Origin: Caenimonas soli
GTDB taxonomy: Bacteria; Pseudomonadota; Gammaproteobacteria; Burkholderiales; Burkholderiaceae_C
DNA: 64,000 nucleotides
Reading direction: 5' to 3'
Assembly (NCBI RefSeq): GCF_013155545.1
Contig: NZ_JABJVV010000005.1
Span: 62,001 to 126,000, forward strand
Shown here: positions 18,773-27,472 of the stretch, piece by piece
Layout of the letters: every line of letters begins with the position of its first letter
How positions within the stretch are numbered: position 1 is the stretch's first letter
Translations under genes and position numbers: made by a program
The notes under the pieces: generated by a model
Seen by the model: the letters and a program-made list of their open reading frames with translations, nothing else
Database searches by the model: none
What the model was told of the DNA's origin: nothing

Positions 18773-19431
18773 ACAAGCCCCTGGTCATCTTCGGAACCGG
18801 CGAGATCGCGCAACTTGCCCACTACTATTTCACCCAGGATTCGCGACAGGTTGCCGGTTTCGCGGTGGATCGCGCATTCCAGAAATCCGACGAGTTCTGC
18901 GGGCTTCCCGTGGTTGCCTTCGAGGAGATAGAGCAGCGCTTTCCCGCGGCGACCCACGACCTTTTCGTGGCACTCGCCTATGCGGGCCTGAACGAATTGC
19001 GAAAGCAGAAGTACCTAGCCGGGCTTGCGCTGGGCTATCGCCTGGCGAGCTATGTCAGCCCCCGCGCGACGGTGCTCAATGGCGGCCAGATCGGCGACAA
19101 CTGCTTCATCCTGGAAGACAACACCATCCAGCCGTTCGCGCGCATCGGCAACAACGTGACGCTGTGGAGCGGCAACCATATCGGCCACCACAGCACCATT
19201 CGCGACCACTGCTTCATCTCCTCGCACGTGGTCGTCTCCGGCGGGGTCGACATCGGCGAGGCCTGCTTCATCGGGGTCAACGCCACCCTGCGCGATCACA
19301 TTCAGGTGGGCGAGCGCTGCATCGTCGGCGCCGGCGCGCTGCTGCTGAGCGACGCTCCCCCCGAGGGCGTCTACATCGGCAGCGCAACCGAGCGCTCGCG
19401 AGTGCCCAGCACGCGCCTGCGCAAGATCTGA
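18769..19431 (+). CDS. PglD/NeuD-like sugar acetyltransferase
   Basis: This 220-residue protein has an N-terminal nucleotide-binding-like domain (IFGTGEIAQ, 7-15) and a left-handed beta-helix of hexapeptide repeats from about 95 to 200 (for example IGDNCFI, IGNNVT, IGEACFIGVNATL). PglD-type enzymes acetylate the 4-amino group of nucleotide-activated 4-amino-4,6-dideoxy sugars using a His; H140 or H141 in GNHIGHHSTI is the candidate. The WecE-like transaminase of the same operon would supply such a 4-amino sugar. The activated acyl donor may be acetyl-CoA or another acyl-CoA. Confidence 0.82.
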   Translation: MNKPLVIFGTGEIAQLAHYYFTQDSRQVAGFAVDRAFQKSDEFCGLPVVAFEEIEQRFPAATHDLFVALAYAGLNELRKQKYLAGLALGYRLASYVSPRATVLNGGQIGDNCFILEDNTIQPFARIGNNVTLWSGNHIGHHSTIRDHCFISSHVVVSGGVDIGEACFIGVNATLRDHIQVGERCIVGAGALLLSDAPPEGVYIGSATERSRVPSTRLRKI

Positions 19432-19437
19432 GCTCCC

Positions 19438-20346
19438 ATGAGGTGGAAGAAGCTCGGTCGCGTTTTCGCTCCAGCTGGAGATGTGCCATGGATGCGCTCG
19501 CATGCGGCGGTTCCTATCGCCGAGGCACTTGGCGGGGATCTGTTTCGCATCTACTTCAGCACGCGTGACTCGGCCAACAGGTCGCATACCGGCTCCCTGG
19601 TCCTCGACATCACCCGCCCGACGCAAGTGATCGAGATAGCGCCCGACCCCGTGCTGGTGCCCGGCGAACTGGGCGAATTCGATGACAGCGGAGCCATGGC
19701 GAGTTGGCTGACCCAGAGCGCCGGCAGGCGGCACTTGTACTACATAGGCTGGAATCTCGGCGTCACCGTCCCGTTTCGCAATTCGATCGGACTGGCCACC
19801 AGCGACGGCGGCAGCTCTTTCAGCCGGTTCGCCAACGGCCCCATCGTCGATCGCACGATGACCGAACCCCATTTCTGTGCCAGTTGCTGCGTGCTCGAAG
19901 AAAAGGGCTTCTGGCGCATGTGGTACCTGTCGTGCACGGGATGGTCAGGCGCACCCGGACAGCCCAGGCACAGCTATCACATCAAATATGCCGAGTCGCG
20001 CGACGGCATCCATTGGCTCAGGGAGGGCTCTGTCGCGATCGACTTCTCGGGGCCGGGCGAGTACGCCATCTCGCGGCCCTGCGTCCTGCGCGACGGCGAC
20101 CTCTGGAAAATGTGGTACTCCCACCGAGGTGAAGCGTACCGCATCGGCTATGCGGAATCCCCCGACGGACGAACCTGGCTGCGCAAGGACAGTGAGTCCG
20201 GCATCGACGTATCGGCAAGCGGCTGGGACAGTGAAATGATCGAATATCCTTTCGTGTTCGATCATCGCGGGAAGCGCTACATGCTCTATAACGGAAATGG
20301 GTACGGCAAGACCGGATTCGGCCTGGCCGTCCTGGAGGCGGAATGA
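19438..20346 (+). CDS. Five-bladed beta-propeller protein (GH43/32/68 superfamily-like)
   Basis: This 302-residue protein with no signal peptide shows repeating strand motifs ending in W or Y, such as RIYFSTRD, HLYYIGWN, WRMWYLSCTG, KYAESRDGIHW, WKMWYSHRG, GYAESPDGRTW and RYMLYNGNGYG. The pattern is that of the glycosidase-type five-bladed beta-propeller. Related uncharacterised genes occur in surface-polysaccharide loci. A cytoplasmic hydrolase is unlikely in such an operon, so it may bind or transfer glycans. It sits between acetyltransferase and SMR genes with a 6-bp gap and an ATGA overlap. Function unknown. Confidence 0.65.
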   Translation: MRWKKLGRVFAPAGDVPWMRSHAAVPIAEALGGDLFRIYFSTRDSANRSHTGSLVLDITRPTQVIEIAPDPVLVPGELGEFDDSGAMASWLTQSAGRRHLYYIGWNLGVTVPFRNSIGLATSDGGSSFSRFANGPIVDRTMTEPHFCASCCVLEEKGFWRMWYLSCTGWSGAPGQPRHSYHIKYAESRDGIHWLREGSVAIDFSGPGEYAISRPCVLRDGDLWKMWYSHRGEAYRIGYAESPDGRTWLRKDSESGIDVSASGWDSEMIEYPFVFDHRGKRYMLYNGNGYGKTGFGLAVLEAE

Positions 20347-20720
20347 CCCAGCGCTGGGCCGACTACCTCTACATCGCCGCCACCATGGGATTCACGGTCT
20401 ATGGCCAGCTGATTCTCAAGTGGCGCATCGCACATTTCGGCTCCATGCCGGTCGAACATGGCAAGAAGCTGGGGTTCCTCCTGAACCTCCTGCTGGACCC
20501 GCTGATATTCTCCGGCTTCGCCGCCGCCTTTCTGGCTTCGCTGGCCTGGATGGCCGCCATGACCAAGTTCGATTTGAGCCATGCCTACCCGTTCATGAGC
20601 CTGAACTTCGTGCTGGTGGTCTTGCTGAGCGGCTGGCTGCTCAGTGAACCCCTGTCGCTGCAAAAGCTGGTGGGCGTCACATTGATCGTGGCCGGCACCA
20701 TCGTCGCCGCCCGCGGTTGA
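20343..20720 (+). CDS. Small EamA/SMR-type transporter, possible ArnE-like flippase subunit
   Basis: This 125-residue protein has four transmembrane helices, the size and layout of the small multidrug resistance fold. It has a GQLILKW segment in helix 1 and SHAYPFMSLNFVLVVLLSGW in helix 3. In polysaccharide and lipid A loci such proteins (ArnE/ArnF) flip undecaprenyl-phosphate sugars. The preceding genes overlap it and include a GT2 of ArnC type, so a flippase role fits better than drug efflux. A possible partner subunit is not seen, and it may act as a homodimer. Confidence 0.75.
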   Translation: MTQRWADYLYIAATMGFTVYGQLILKWRIAHFGSMPVEHGKKLGFLLNLLLDPLIFSGFAAAFLASLAWMAAMTKFDLSHAYPFMSLNFVLVVLLSGWLLSEPLSLQKLVGVTLIVAGTIVAARG

Positions 20721-20749
20721 CCCAACTTCCATGATGGAGTGCACCTGAC

Positions 20750-21880
20750 GTGATCCCCTTCAACCGTCCCTACATGACCGGCAAGGAGTTCGAACACATT
20801 GCTCAAGCCAACCTCAACCACATGCTGGCCGGCGACGGCCCGTTCACGAAGCGCTGCCATGCGTGGTTGGAGCAAAACACCGGGACCCGCAAGGCTCTTC
20901 TGACCCATTCGTGCACGGCGGCGCTCGAAATGTGCGCCTTGCTGCTCGATATTGCGCAGGGCGACGAGGTCATCATGCCCTCGTACACCTTCGTATCCAC
21001 GGCCAATGCGTTCGTGCTGCGAGGCGCCGTGCCCGTCTTCGTCGATGTGCGCCAGGACACGCTCAATCTCGATGAGAGCCTGATCGAGGAAGCGATCACG
21101 TCGCGCACGCGGGCGATCGTGGCGGTCCACTATGCCGGCGTGTCGTGCGACATGGACGCGATCATGGCCATCGCCCGGCGCCATGGGCTGAGGGTCGTGG
21201 AGGATGCGGCCCAGGGCGTGATGGCTACCTACAAAGGGCGGGTGCTTGGAGGCATCGGCGACCTGGGCGCCTACAGCTTCCACGAAACCAAGAACGTGAT
21301 TTCGGGCGAAGGCGGCAGCCTGCTCGTCAACGATCCGGCGCTTGCCACGCGCGCGGAAATCATCCGAGAGAAAGGCACGGACCGCAGCCGATTTTTCCGC
21401 GGCGAGGTCGACAAGTACACGTGGCAGGACGTCGGCTCCTCCTTCTTGCCGGGCGAGATGGTGGCAGCTTTTCTGTGGGCCCAGCTCGAAGAAGCCAGGC
21501 GGATCACGGACGAGCGGCTGGCTATCTGGGAGAAATACCACGCCTTGCTCGAGCCGCTGGAAGCCCGGGGCCTGCTGCGCCGGCCCATCGTTCCGGCCGA
21601 CTGCCAGCACAACGGCCACATGTACTACGTGCTGTTGAAGCCAGGCATGGCGCGGCAACCCGTGCTGGAGTCGCTCAAGCGCTCGGGCGTCGGCGCGGCA
21701 TTCCACTACGTGCCGTTGCACAGCGCTCCGGCCGGGCTTCGATTGGGGCGGGCATCAGGCGACCTCAAGGTGACCAACACCATCTCGAGCCAGCTGGTCC
21801 GCTTGCCGATGTGGGTGGGCCTGAAGCAAGAGCACCTGGAGCAAACAGCGGCAGCGCTGGCCGAGGCCTTGGCGGTCTAA
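20750..21880 (+). CDS. dTDP-4-amino-4,6-dideoxygalactose transaminase (WecE/RffA-like)
   Basis: This 376-residue PLP enzyme of the DegT/DnrJ/EryC1 class has a GTG start. Features are GDEVIMPSYTFVSTANAF (71-88), EDAAQG (151-156) for PLP nitrogen and phosphate contacts, and Schiff-base K181 in SFHETKNVISGEGG. The sequence around MIPFNRPYMTG and HMLAGDGPFT is typical of WecE, which aminates dTDP-4-keto-6-deoxyglucose. That substrate is made by the rmlA and rmlB products encoded 4-8 kb away, so rhamnose and an amino sugar can share a precursor. It ends the plus-strand operon and converges on wzy with 8 bp between stops. Confidence 0.88.
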   Translation: MIPFNRPYMTGKEFEHIAQANLNHMLAGDGPFTKRCHAWLEQNTGTRKALLTHSCTAALEMCALLLDIAQGDEVIMPSYTFVSTANAFVLRGAVPVFVDVRQDTLNLDESLIEEAITSRTRAIVAVHYAGVSCDMDAIMAIARRHGLRVVEDAAQGVMATYKGRVLGGIGDLGAYSFHETKNVISGEGGSLLVNDPALATRAEIIREKGTDRSRFFRGEVDKYTWQDVGSSFLPGEMVAAFLWAQLEEARRITDERLAIWEKYHALLEPLEARGLLRRPIVPADCQHNGHMYYVLLKPGMARQPVLESLKRSGVGAAFHYVPLHSAPAGLRLGRASGDLKVTNTISSQLVRLPMWVGLKQEHLEQTAAALAEALAV

Positions 21881-21888
21881 GCCTGCGA

Positions 21889-23259
21889 TTACCGCAAGGC
21901 ACCGGCCTCCTGCTCCGGCGGCAGGTCGGGACTCTGGGCTGCGGGCTGGATGCGAGCTGCTGCGCCGCTCAGCGCCCAGCCCATAAGCACCAGGAAGAAC
22001 ACGGCGCAGGTTTCTGCGGTCTGGAAGATCTGGTTGTTGGCGGGCACGTAGTAGAACAGCACGAACAGCAGGTAGACCATGATGACGGGCCAGTGCCCGG
22101 CACCCGCGAGTGCCCTGCCCCAGCTCAGGCCGAAGATGTAGGCGAACCCCGCCAGCACGACCAGCGCACCGGTAAATCCGAAGTCCGAGGCCAGCCAGGG
22201 ATAGATGGAGTGCCAGAGGGCGAGCATGCCCCAGCCGGTTTCATCCTCCAGCAGGCCCGGCAAGGAACCTGCAGTGAAGTGGGTCGTGCCGAAAAGTTCA
22301 TCGGCATTTCGGGCCAGGAACATGGAATGGCCGAAACCCCATGTTGTCGAGTGATCCAGCTCGAAGGTCATGGACAGCGCGTAGTAGCCCTGCCCCAGGT
22401 AGCGCGCCAAGGATTCATAGATAACCCGCTGGGCTTCGCTCATGTGGACGGAGACGCTGTCGAAGCGATCGGCTTCGATGATGGAAAAGCCCGTGTTGAA
22501 GACGCCGAGCTCGCCGACTCCGCCTTCGCGCTGTGTCTGTCCTGCGCCGAAAAACGCCAGGAAAGCCATGAACAGCAGGGCAAAGGCGATGCCCAGCGTG
22601 CGGTTGGACACCGGAAGTTTCAGCGTTCCGATCGACACCCCGAGGAAGATCAGCCACGGCACGCTGATGGCGAAATCGGCAATGCCCTTGTTGGTTCCGG
22701 TCGCCACGTAGAGCGAAAGATGAAAGGCGATGGCGACGAGGCAGGCCAGTTTCAGCCCGCCGGAAAGGCGGGACCAATAGACCACGGCCAAGGGCACGAT
22801 GCCCACCAGCAGCGGCGACAGCAGCATTCGCAGGTACTCGACGATCACGTAGGGATTGCCGGCCTGCAGCCGTTCGAAATTGGCGTTGTAGACCGCGCCC
22901 GGGTCGGCGATCCCAGCCAGCAGGCCGGGCAGCAACTCGCCTGTTCGCGAAAGCGAAGTGGGTACCAGCAGCAGGAAGGTGACTATCGCGCCCAGCTTGA
23001 TGAAGGCGACGGCACGGCGGTCACTTTCGGCAGTATCGAAAGTCGACGCCGGTATCGCATTGACCCTCTTCCACGCCTTCAGGTAGCCGAAGGCGATTGC
23101 GAACTGCGCAAGCACCAGATAGGCGAAAAGCACGGTGGGCTGGCTGGGCTCCCAAGGCCAGGGACCCCAGAAGAAAAGGACGACGGTGACGGTGAGATAC
23201 AGCTGAAAAAATATCAGCGGCAGCAGCCACTTGCGCCGCGTCAGCCCGCCGGAGTTCAT
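21889..23259 (-). CDS. Wzy-like O-antigen polymerase candidate
   Basis: This 456-residue integral membrane protein has about 11-12 hydrophobic helices and a large extracytoplasmic loop near residues 255-340. The loop contains many aromatic and charged residues. Size, topology and position downstream of wzz and a glycosyltransferase fit a Wzy polymerase, which joins lipid-linked repeat units in the periplasm. Wzy proteins share very little sequence, so the call rests on topology and context. It overlaps the upstream GT2 stop (ATGA) and ends the rml-wzz operon. Confidence 0.72.
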   Translation of the reverse strand: MNSGGLTRRKWLLPLIFFQLYLTVTVVLFFWGPWPWEPSQPTVLFAYLVLAQFAIAFGYLKAWKRVNAIPASTFDTAESDRRAVAFIKLGAIVTFLLLVPTSLSRTGELLPGLLAGIADPGAVYNANFERLQAGNPYVIVEYLRMLLSPLLVGIVPLAVVYWSRLSGGLKLACLVAIAFHLSLYVATGTNKGIADFAISVPWLIFLGVSIGTLKLPVSNRTLGIAFALLFMAFLAFFGAGQTQREGGVGELGVFNTGFSIIEADRFDSVSVHMSEAQRVIYESLARYLGQGYYALSMTFELDHSTTWGFGHSMFLARNADELFGTTHFTAGSLPGLLEDETGWGMLALWHSIYPWLASDFGFTGALVVLAGFAYIFGLSWGRALAGAGHWPVIMVYLLFVLFYYVPANNQIFQTAETCAVFFLVLMGWALSGAAARIQPAAQSPDLPPEQEAGALR

Positions 23260-24194
23260 GAACCGGCGGCTCTGAAAGCGGAGCGCAGCCCGGCAATCGC
23301 GATCCGGACTGGCTTGCTGATCACGTTACGCAGCAGGCGCGCCTTGACGCCGGCGGCGCCCAAGGGCGGGTGCAGGGAGCATGCCTCTTGGTAGAGCTGC
23401 GCCCCGCGCCGCAGATCCCCGGCGCGAAAACGGTTGCGCGCCAGGATGAGGGTCGCGTAGCCATAGGCCTCAGCCTTGCGCGCTGCAATGTCTGCCGGAA
23501 CGCCCGGCGAGCTGAAGTAGTCGTCCAGCACGCGGATGTATTCGCGGGAGGTCTCCTCCGACACGTCCTTGTACGAGATGGACTTGGGGTGCATCCGGTA
23601 GCCGGCAAGCGATTCCTGGTGGAAGTGGATGCGCCCCTGCGTGGCCAGCCGCATCCAGAACTCGCGGTCGGGTGCGAGCCGCAATTCGGGTTTCCATCCG
23701 CCAACGGCTTCGAACGCCGAGCGCCGGAAAATCGCACCAGGCGCTATGTAGCACTCCTGCCTCACGACAAGTTCTGCGAGATCGAAGGGCCTGCAGACGC
23801 CTCGTTTGATCACTCGCGACTGCTCGTCGATCAGGTCGGCGTCGGGGAACACGCAGGCGATGCCCGGGTCGGCTTCGAGCACGGCGATCAATTTGCTGAC
23901 AGCGCGAGGGTAGAGCGTGTCGTCGGAACTGAGATAGCCCAAGTACTTGCCGGACGCGCGTGCCCAGCCCTTGTTGAGCGTGCGCACCTGGCCCAGGTTG
24001 GCCTGGCGCTCCGCCTGCAGACGTCCCGCGTACCGCTCGAGAACCTGGGGTGTGCTGTCGGTGGACCCGTCGTCGATGACTTGGTAATCAATCGCGGCGT
24101 AGTCCTGGGCCAGAACGCTGTCGATGGTTTCGGCAAGGTAATTGCCCTGGTTGTACGCGGGCGTCACCAGGGTAAGAATTGCAGCATCACCCAT
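23256..24194 (-). CDS. Glycosyltransferase family 2 (GT-A)
   Basis: This 312-residue protein starts MGDAAILTLVTPAYNQGNYLAE and has the nucleotide-binding DDGSTDST (41-48) and the metal motif SSDDTLYP (89-96). A conserved LAPDREFWMRLA lies near residue 180, the acceptor-side ED/DREF motif of family 2. No transmembrane segment is evident except possible C-terminal amphipathic helices. It would add a sugar to the lipid-linked repeat unit. The start at 24194 overlaps the end of wzz by 8 bp; an in-frame start at 24314 would lie within wzz and is rejected. Confidence 0.88.
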   Translation of the reverse strand: MGDAAILTLVTPAYNQGNYLAETIDSVLAQDYAAIDYQVIDDGSTDSTPQVLERYAGRLQAERQANLGQVRTLNKGWARASGKYLGYLSSDDTLYPRAVSKLIAVLEADPGIACVFPDADLIDEQSRVIKRGVCRPFDLAELVVRQECYIAPGAIFRRSAFEAVGGWKPELRLAPDREFWMRLATQGRIHFHQESLAGYRMHPKSISYKDVSEETSREYIRVLDDYFSSPGVPADIAARKAEAYGYATLILARNRFRAGDLRRGAQLYQEACSLHPPLGAAGVKARLLRNVISKPVRIAIAGLRSAFRAAGS

Positions 24195-25083
24195 CGATGC
24201 GGTCCCGGTTCTTGTGCCCGCCGGGCAACGACTGCCGCAGGCGCCGTAACTTCTCGGCAGTGCGCGCATCCTGCATGGCCGCGTCGAGCATCTGGCGCAG
24301 CAACAGGTAAGCAAGCACCGCCGCGCCGGCGGCCAGGGCCGCGATGACGGCGATCCTGGCCTTTCTGGGCGTTACGGCCTTGGTGGGCAAGGTGGGCGCC
24401 TGTTTGATCACGTCCGGCGATAGGCCCTCCAGTTGCCGCGGGATCGCAAGCACCTGTTCCAGGTAGCGATCCCCCAACTCGCCGATGGCCACCAAAGAGA
24501 GGCTGCCTTCCTTGCGGCCGGCCGGGCCCGCGGCGGCGGGGTTTTCGACGACCAGCTGCTTGAGCGCCTGCTGTACGTTGGCTAGCGCAGCGGAGGCGTG
24601 GGCAAGTTTTTGCTTGAGGTCCGCTTTTTCCCGGTCGCTGGGCACGGTGCTTTTCAGCCAGGCGCTCAGAATGGTGTTGGCGGTTTGCTGCGCCTGCTCA
24701 GGGGTGGGGGCTATCACCTCGAGCCGCACGAGAAGATCTTTCCCGACGCTGGTTTTGACCCGCTCGGCCAGGGCGAGTCGGGCGTCGTCGCGTGGCAGGC
24801 CGGGGCTCAGTCGAAGCGTATCGATCACGGAATCCAGCACAACAGGCGACACAATAAGTGAGGCTGCCTGCTGCGGCGTGATCGTTGCGGTGGGCCCAGT
24901 GGGGACGCCGACTATCGCCGTGCTGGCGTAACCCTGCGGCAGCGCATAGGCGACCGCGAGAGCGACCAGCCCCACCGCCAGCGGCACCCCGAGCAGGAGC
25001 TTTAAATTCTTGGCCAGCACCAGCAGGGTGTCGAGCACGTCCCTGCCAGCGCTCGGGGATGTAGGTACAACTTGTTCTTGCAT
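24187..25083 (-). CDS. Wzz-family chain-length determinant
   Basis: This 298-residue protein has one transmembrane helix near residues 28-50 and a second near 242-265, with a periplasmic, partly coiled-coil domain between. It is shorter than typical Wzz (about 325-380) and has a proline-rich stretch (SPDVIKQAPTLPTKAVTPRKAR) before the second helix, as in the family. It sets the modal length of the polymer made by Wzy. The C-terminal 30 residues are basic and cytoplasmic, with no tyrosine kinase domain. The ATG at 25083 was chosen because it precedes the first helix directly. Confidence 0.85.
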   Translation of the reverse strand: MQEQVVPTSPSAGRDVLDTLLVLAKNLKLLLGVPLAVGLVALAVAYALPQGYASTAIVGVPTGPTATITPQQAASLIVSPVVLDSVIDTLRLSPGLPRDDARLALAERVKTSVGKDLLVRLEVIAPTPEQAQQTANTILSAWLKSTVPSDREKADLKQKLAHASAALANVQQALKQLVVENPAAAGPAGRKEGSLSLVAIGELGDRYLEQVLAIPRQLEGLSPDVIKQAPTLPTKAVTPRKARIAVIAALAAGAAVLAYLLLRQMLDAAMQDARTAEKLRRLRQSLPGGHKNRDRIDG

Positions 25084-25117
25084 GCTTTGTCTTTGATTCA
25101 GTAGTAACCGAGGCCGA

Positions 25118-26002
25118 TCAGCGGGTGGCAGTCTCGTGCAGGAGTTGAAGCAGGTATTGGCCGTACCCATTGCCGATGAACGGTTGGGCCAGGGTTTCCA
25201 GTTGGGCCGAGGAGATGAAGCCACAGCGCCAGGCGGTTTCTTCCGGGCAGGCGATCTTCAAGCCTTGCCGGTGTTCGAGCGTAGCGATGAACTGGCCGGC
25301 CTCCAGCAAGCTTTCGTGCGTGCCGGTGTCTAGCCAGGCGTAGCCGCGATGCATGATCTTGACCTGCAGCCGCCCTTGCTCCAGATAGACCTGGTTCAAC
25401 GCGGTGATTTCCAGTTCACCACGCGCGCTCGGCTGAAGGGTGCGGGCGATCGTGGGAGCATCCTGGTCGTGAAAATAAAGCCCCGTCACGGCGAAATGGC
25501 TCTTGGGCTGCTTGGGCTTTTCCTCGATGCTGATGGCCTTGCCGTCGGGGCCGAAGGCCACCACGCCGTATCGCTGGGGATCGCTCACCCGATGGGCAAA
25601 AACCGTCGCACCCGCATTGGCGGCGGCGTGCGTCAGCAGGCCGCCCAGTTCGTGGCCATAGAAGATGTTGTCGCCCAGGATCAGCGCACTCGGAGCGCCG
25701 TTCAGGAATTTTTCGCCGATGAGGTATGCCTGCGCCAAGCCGCCCGGCGAGGGCTGCTCCGCATATTGCAGGTCGAGCCCCCACTGCGAGCCGTCACCCA
25801 GCAGTTGCTGGAACAGCGGCAAGTCGCGGGGCGTGCTGATGAGCAGGATCTCGCGAACGCCGGCAAGCATCAAGGTGCTCAAGGGGTAATACACCATGGG
25901 CTTGTCGTACACCGGCATCAACTGCTTGCTGACCACCAATGAAGCGGGATGGAGCCGTGAGCCCAGTCCGCCCGCGAGGATGATGCCTTTGCGTTGGGTC
26001 AT
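25118..26002 (-). CDS. rfbA: Glucose-1-phosphate thymidylyltransferase
   Basis: This 294-residue enzyme makes dTDP-glucose from glucose-1-phosphate and dTTP, the first step to dTDP-L-rhamnose. It has [12 protein letters not shown] (8-19), [28 protein letters not shown] and [15 protein letters not shown], all strongly conserved in RmlA. It lies 9 bp after rmlC on the same strand in the order rmlB-rmlD-rmlC-rmlA. Its product also feeds the WecE-like transaminase branch. Near full length for the family. Confidence 0.95.
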   Translation of the reverse strand: MTQRKGIILAGGLGSRLHPASLVVSKQLMPVYDKPMVYYPLSTLMLAGVREILLISTPRDLPLFQQLLGDGSQWGLDLQYAEQPSPGGLAQAYLIGEKFLNGAPSALILGDNIFYGHELGGLLTHAAANAGATVFAHRVSDPQRYGVVAFGPDGKAISIEEKPKQPKSHFAVTGLYFHDQDAPTIARTLQPSARGELEITALNQVYLEQGRLQVKIMHRGYAWLDTGTHESLLEAGQFIATLEHRQGLKIACPEETAWRCGFISSAQLETLAQPFIGNGYGQYLLQLLHETATR

Positions 26003-26011
26003 ATGCCGCTC

Positions 26012-26557
26012 TCAGTCGAATAGGGATGCCGTGTCCAGCCCGCCTGCCGCGGCGTCGAGCGCTGACAGCACCGGCTCGCGCCGCAGCGGCCATTGGACGC
26101 CGATGCTCGGCTCATTCCAGGCAATACGCCGTTCGTCCGCAGGTTCATAGTAGTCGGTCGTCTTGTAGAGTAATTCGGCGGTTTCACTCAATACGAGGAA
26201 ACCGTGCGCGAAACCCGGTGGTATCCAGAGTTGCCGGTGTTCTTGTGCGCTCAGTTCGGTTGCAACCCACTGGCGGAACGTGGGCGATGACTTGCGAAGA
26301 TCCACCGCCACGTCGAAAACCGCGCCGCGCACGACGCGAATCAGCTTGCCCTGGGGCCGCGCGAACTGGTAGTGCAGGCCGCGCAGCACGCCTTCGTGCG
26401 AGCAGCAATGGTTGTCCTGCACGAACGAGGCATCCAGCCCGGTCGCCCGGTTGAACTCACGCTGATTGAAGCTCTCGAAGAAAAATCCCCGAGCATCATA
26501 GAACACTCTGGGTTCGATCAGGAGGACATCTGGAATGGAACAGGGCACCACCCTCAT
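26012..26557 (-). CDS. rfbC: dTDP-4-dehydrorhamnose 3,5-epimerase
   Basis: This 181-residue cupin-fold enzyme epimerises C3 and C5 of dTDP-4-keto-6-deoxyglucose. It has FYDARGFFFESFNQ (19-32), DNHCCSHEGVLRGLHYQ with catalytic His62, KLIRVVRGAVFDVAVDLR and WIPPGFAHGF (111-120). Length matches RmlC. The ATG at 26557 overlaps the rmlD stop codon (ATGA), showing translational coupling in the rml operon. Confidence 0.95.
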   Translation of the reverse strand: MRVVPCSIPDVLLIEPRVFYDARGFFFESFNQREFNRATGLDASFVQDNHCCSHEGVLRGLHYQFARPQGKLIRVVRGAVFDVAVDLRKSSPTFRQWVATELSAQEHRQLWIPPGFAHGFLVLSETAELLYKTTDYYEPADERRIAWNEPSIGVQWPLRREPVLSALDAAAGGLDTASLFD

Positions 26558-27465
26558 GCCTTCGTCTCCACCGTCCCGATGGCTTGCGCCACCATTCGAT
26601 CGACACCCTGCGTCCAGTGAGGCAGGCGCAAACCGAACGCGCTGCGCAGCTTGGTCGTATCGAGCCGTGAGTTCAGAGGCCGCTCGGCTGCGCCGGGGAG
26701 CTTGCTTGTGGGCACCGGCTCGATCCGCCCGGGGGCTGTCTTGAGCGGCACGCCGGCCTGGGCCGCCCGTTCCAGCAAGTAGCGCGCATAGCCGTGCCTG
26801 GTGGTTTCGCCCTCGGCGGCCACGTGATAGAGGCCCGCGAGGCCGGGTTTGGCCATGGCGTCACGCAACACATGCGCCGACACGTCTGCCAGCAGTTCGG
26901 CACTGGTCGGCGCACCGACCTGGTCGTCGACCACCTGCATGTGGTCGCGCTCCCTCGCCTGCCGCAGGATCGCGGTGGCGAAATTGGCGCCACGGGCGGA
27001 GTACAGCCAGCTCGTGCGAAGAATCAGGTGGCGCTCGCATTGGCTTGCCACCCGCCGCTCACCCTCCAGCTTGGATCTGCCGTATTCGCTCAACGGCCGT
27101 GCGGCATCGGCTTCACGCCAAGGCAATGTGCCGCTTCCATCGAACACGTAGTCGGACGAGAAATGCAGCAGCCACGCTCCCAAGGCCTGCGCCTGCGCCG
27201 CAAGGACACCGGGCGCCTCGGCGTTGATGGTGCCTGCGATTGCGGCCTCGTCTTCGGCGCGGTCCACCGCCGTGTATGCGGCGGCCACGACGACGACCTC
27301 CGGCCGGACCTTGCGCACGGTTTGTGCAACGCCTTCGAGGTCAACGAGGTCGCCACACAGTTCGGAGTCTTGCCTGCGCGGGGCAACCACCTCCCCCAAG
27401 GGCGCCAGGCTGCGCTCCAGCTCCCAGCCCAGTTGGCCGCTCTTGCCAAACAGGAGGATCTTCAC
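26554..27465 (-). CDS. rfbD: dTDP-4-dehydrorhamnose reductase
   Basis: This 303-residue SDR has a GTG start with a GAGG five bases upstream. NADPH motif GKSGQLGWEL (8-17), SSDYVFDG (103-110) and the catalytic pair Y128-x3-K132 (EYGRSKLEGE) are present. It performs the final reduction to dTDP-L-rhamnose. It differs from the second RmlD-like protein at 9137-10009, which sits in another sugar pathway. The gene lies 7 bp after rmlB. Confidence 0.94.
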   Translation of the reverse strand: MKILLFGKSGQLGWELERSLAPLGEVVAPRRQDSELCGDLVDLEGVAQTVRKVRPEVVVVAAAYTAVDRAEDEAAIAGTINAEAPGVLAAQAQALGAWLLHFSSDYVFDGSGTLPWREADAARPLSEYGRSKLEGERRVASQCERHLILRTSWLYSARGANFATAILRQARERDHMQVVDDQVGAPTSAELLADVSAHVLRDAMAKPGLAGLYHVAAEGETTRHGYARYLLERAAQAGVPLKTAPGRIEPVPTSKLPGAAERPLNSRLDTTKLRSAFGLRLPHWTQGVDRMVAQAIGTVETKA

Positions 27466-27472
27466 TGCGGCC

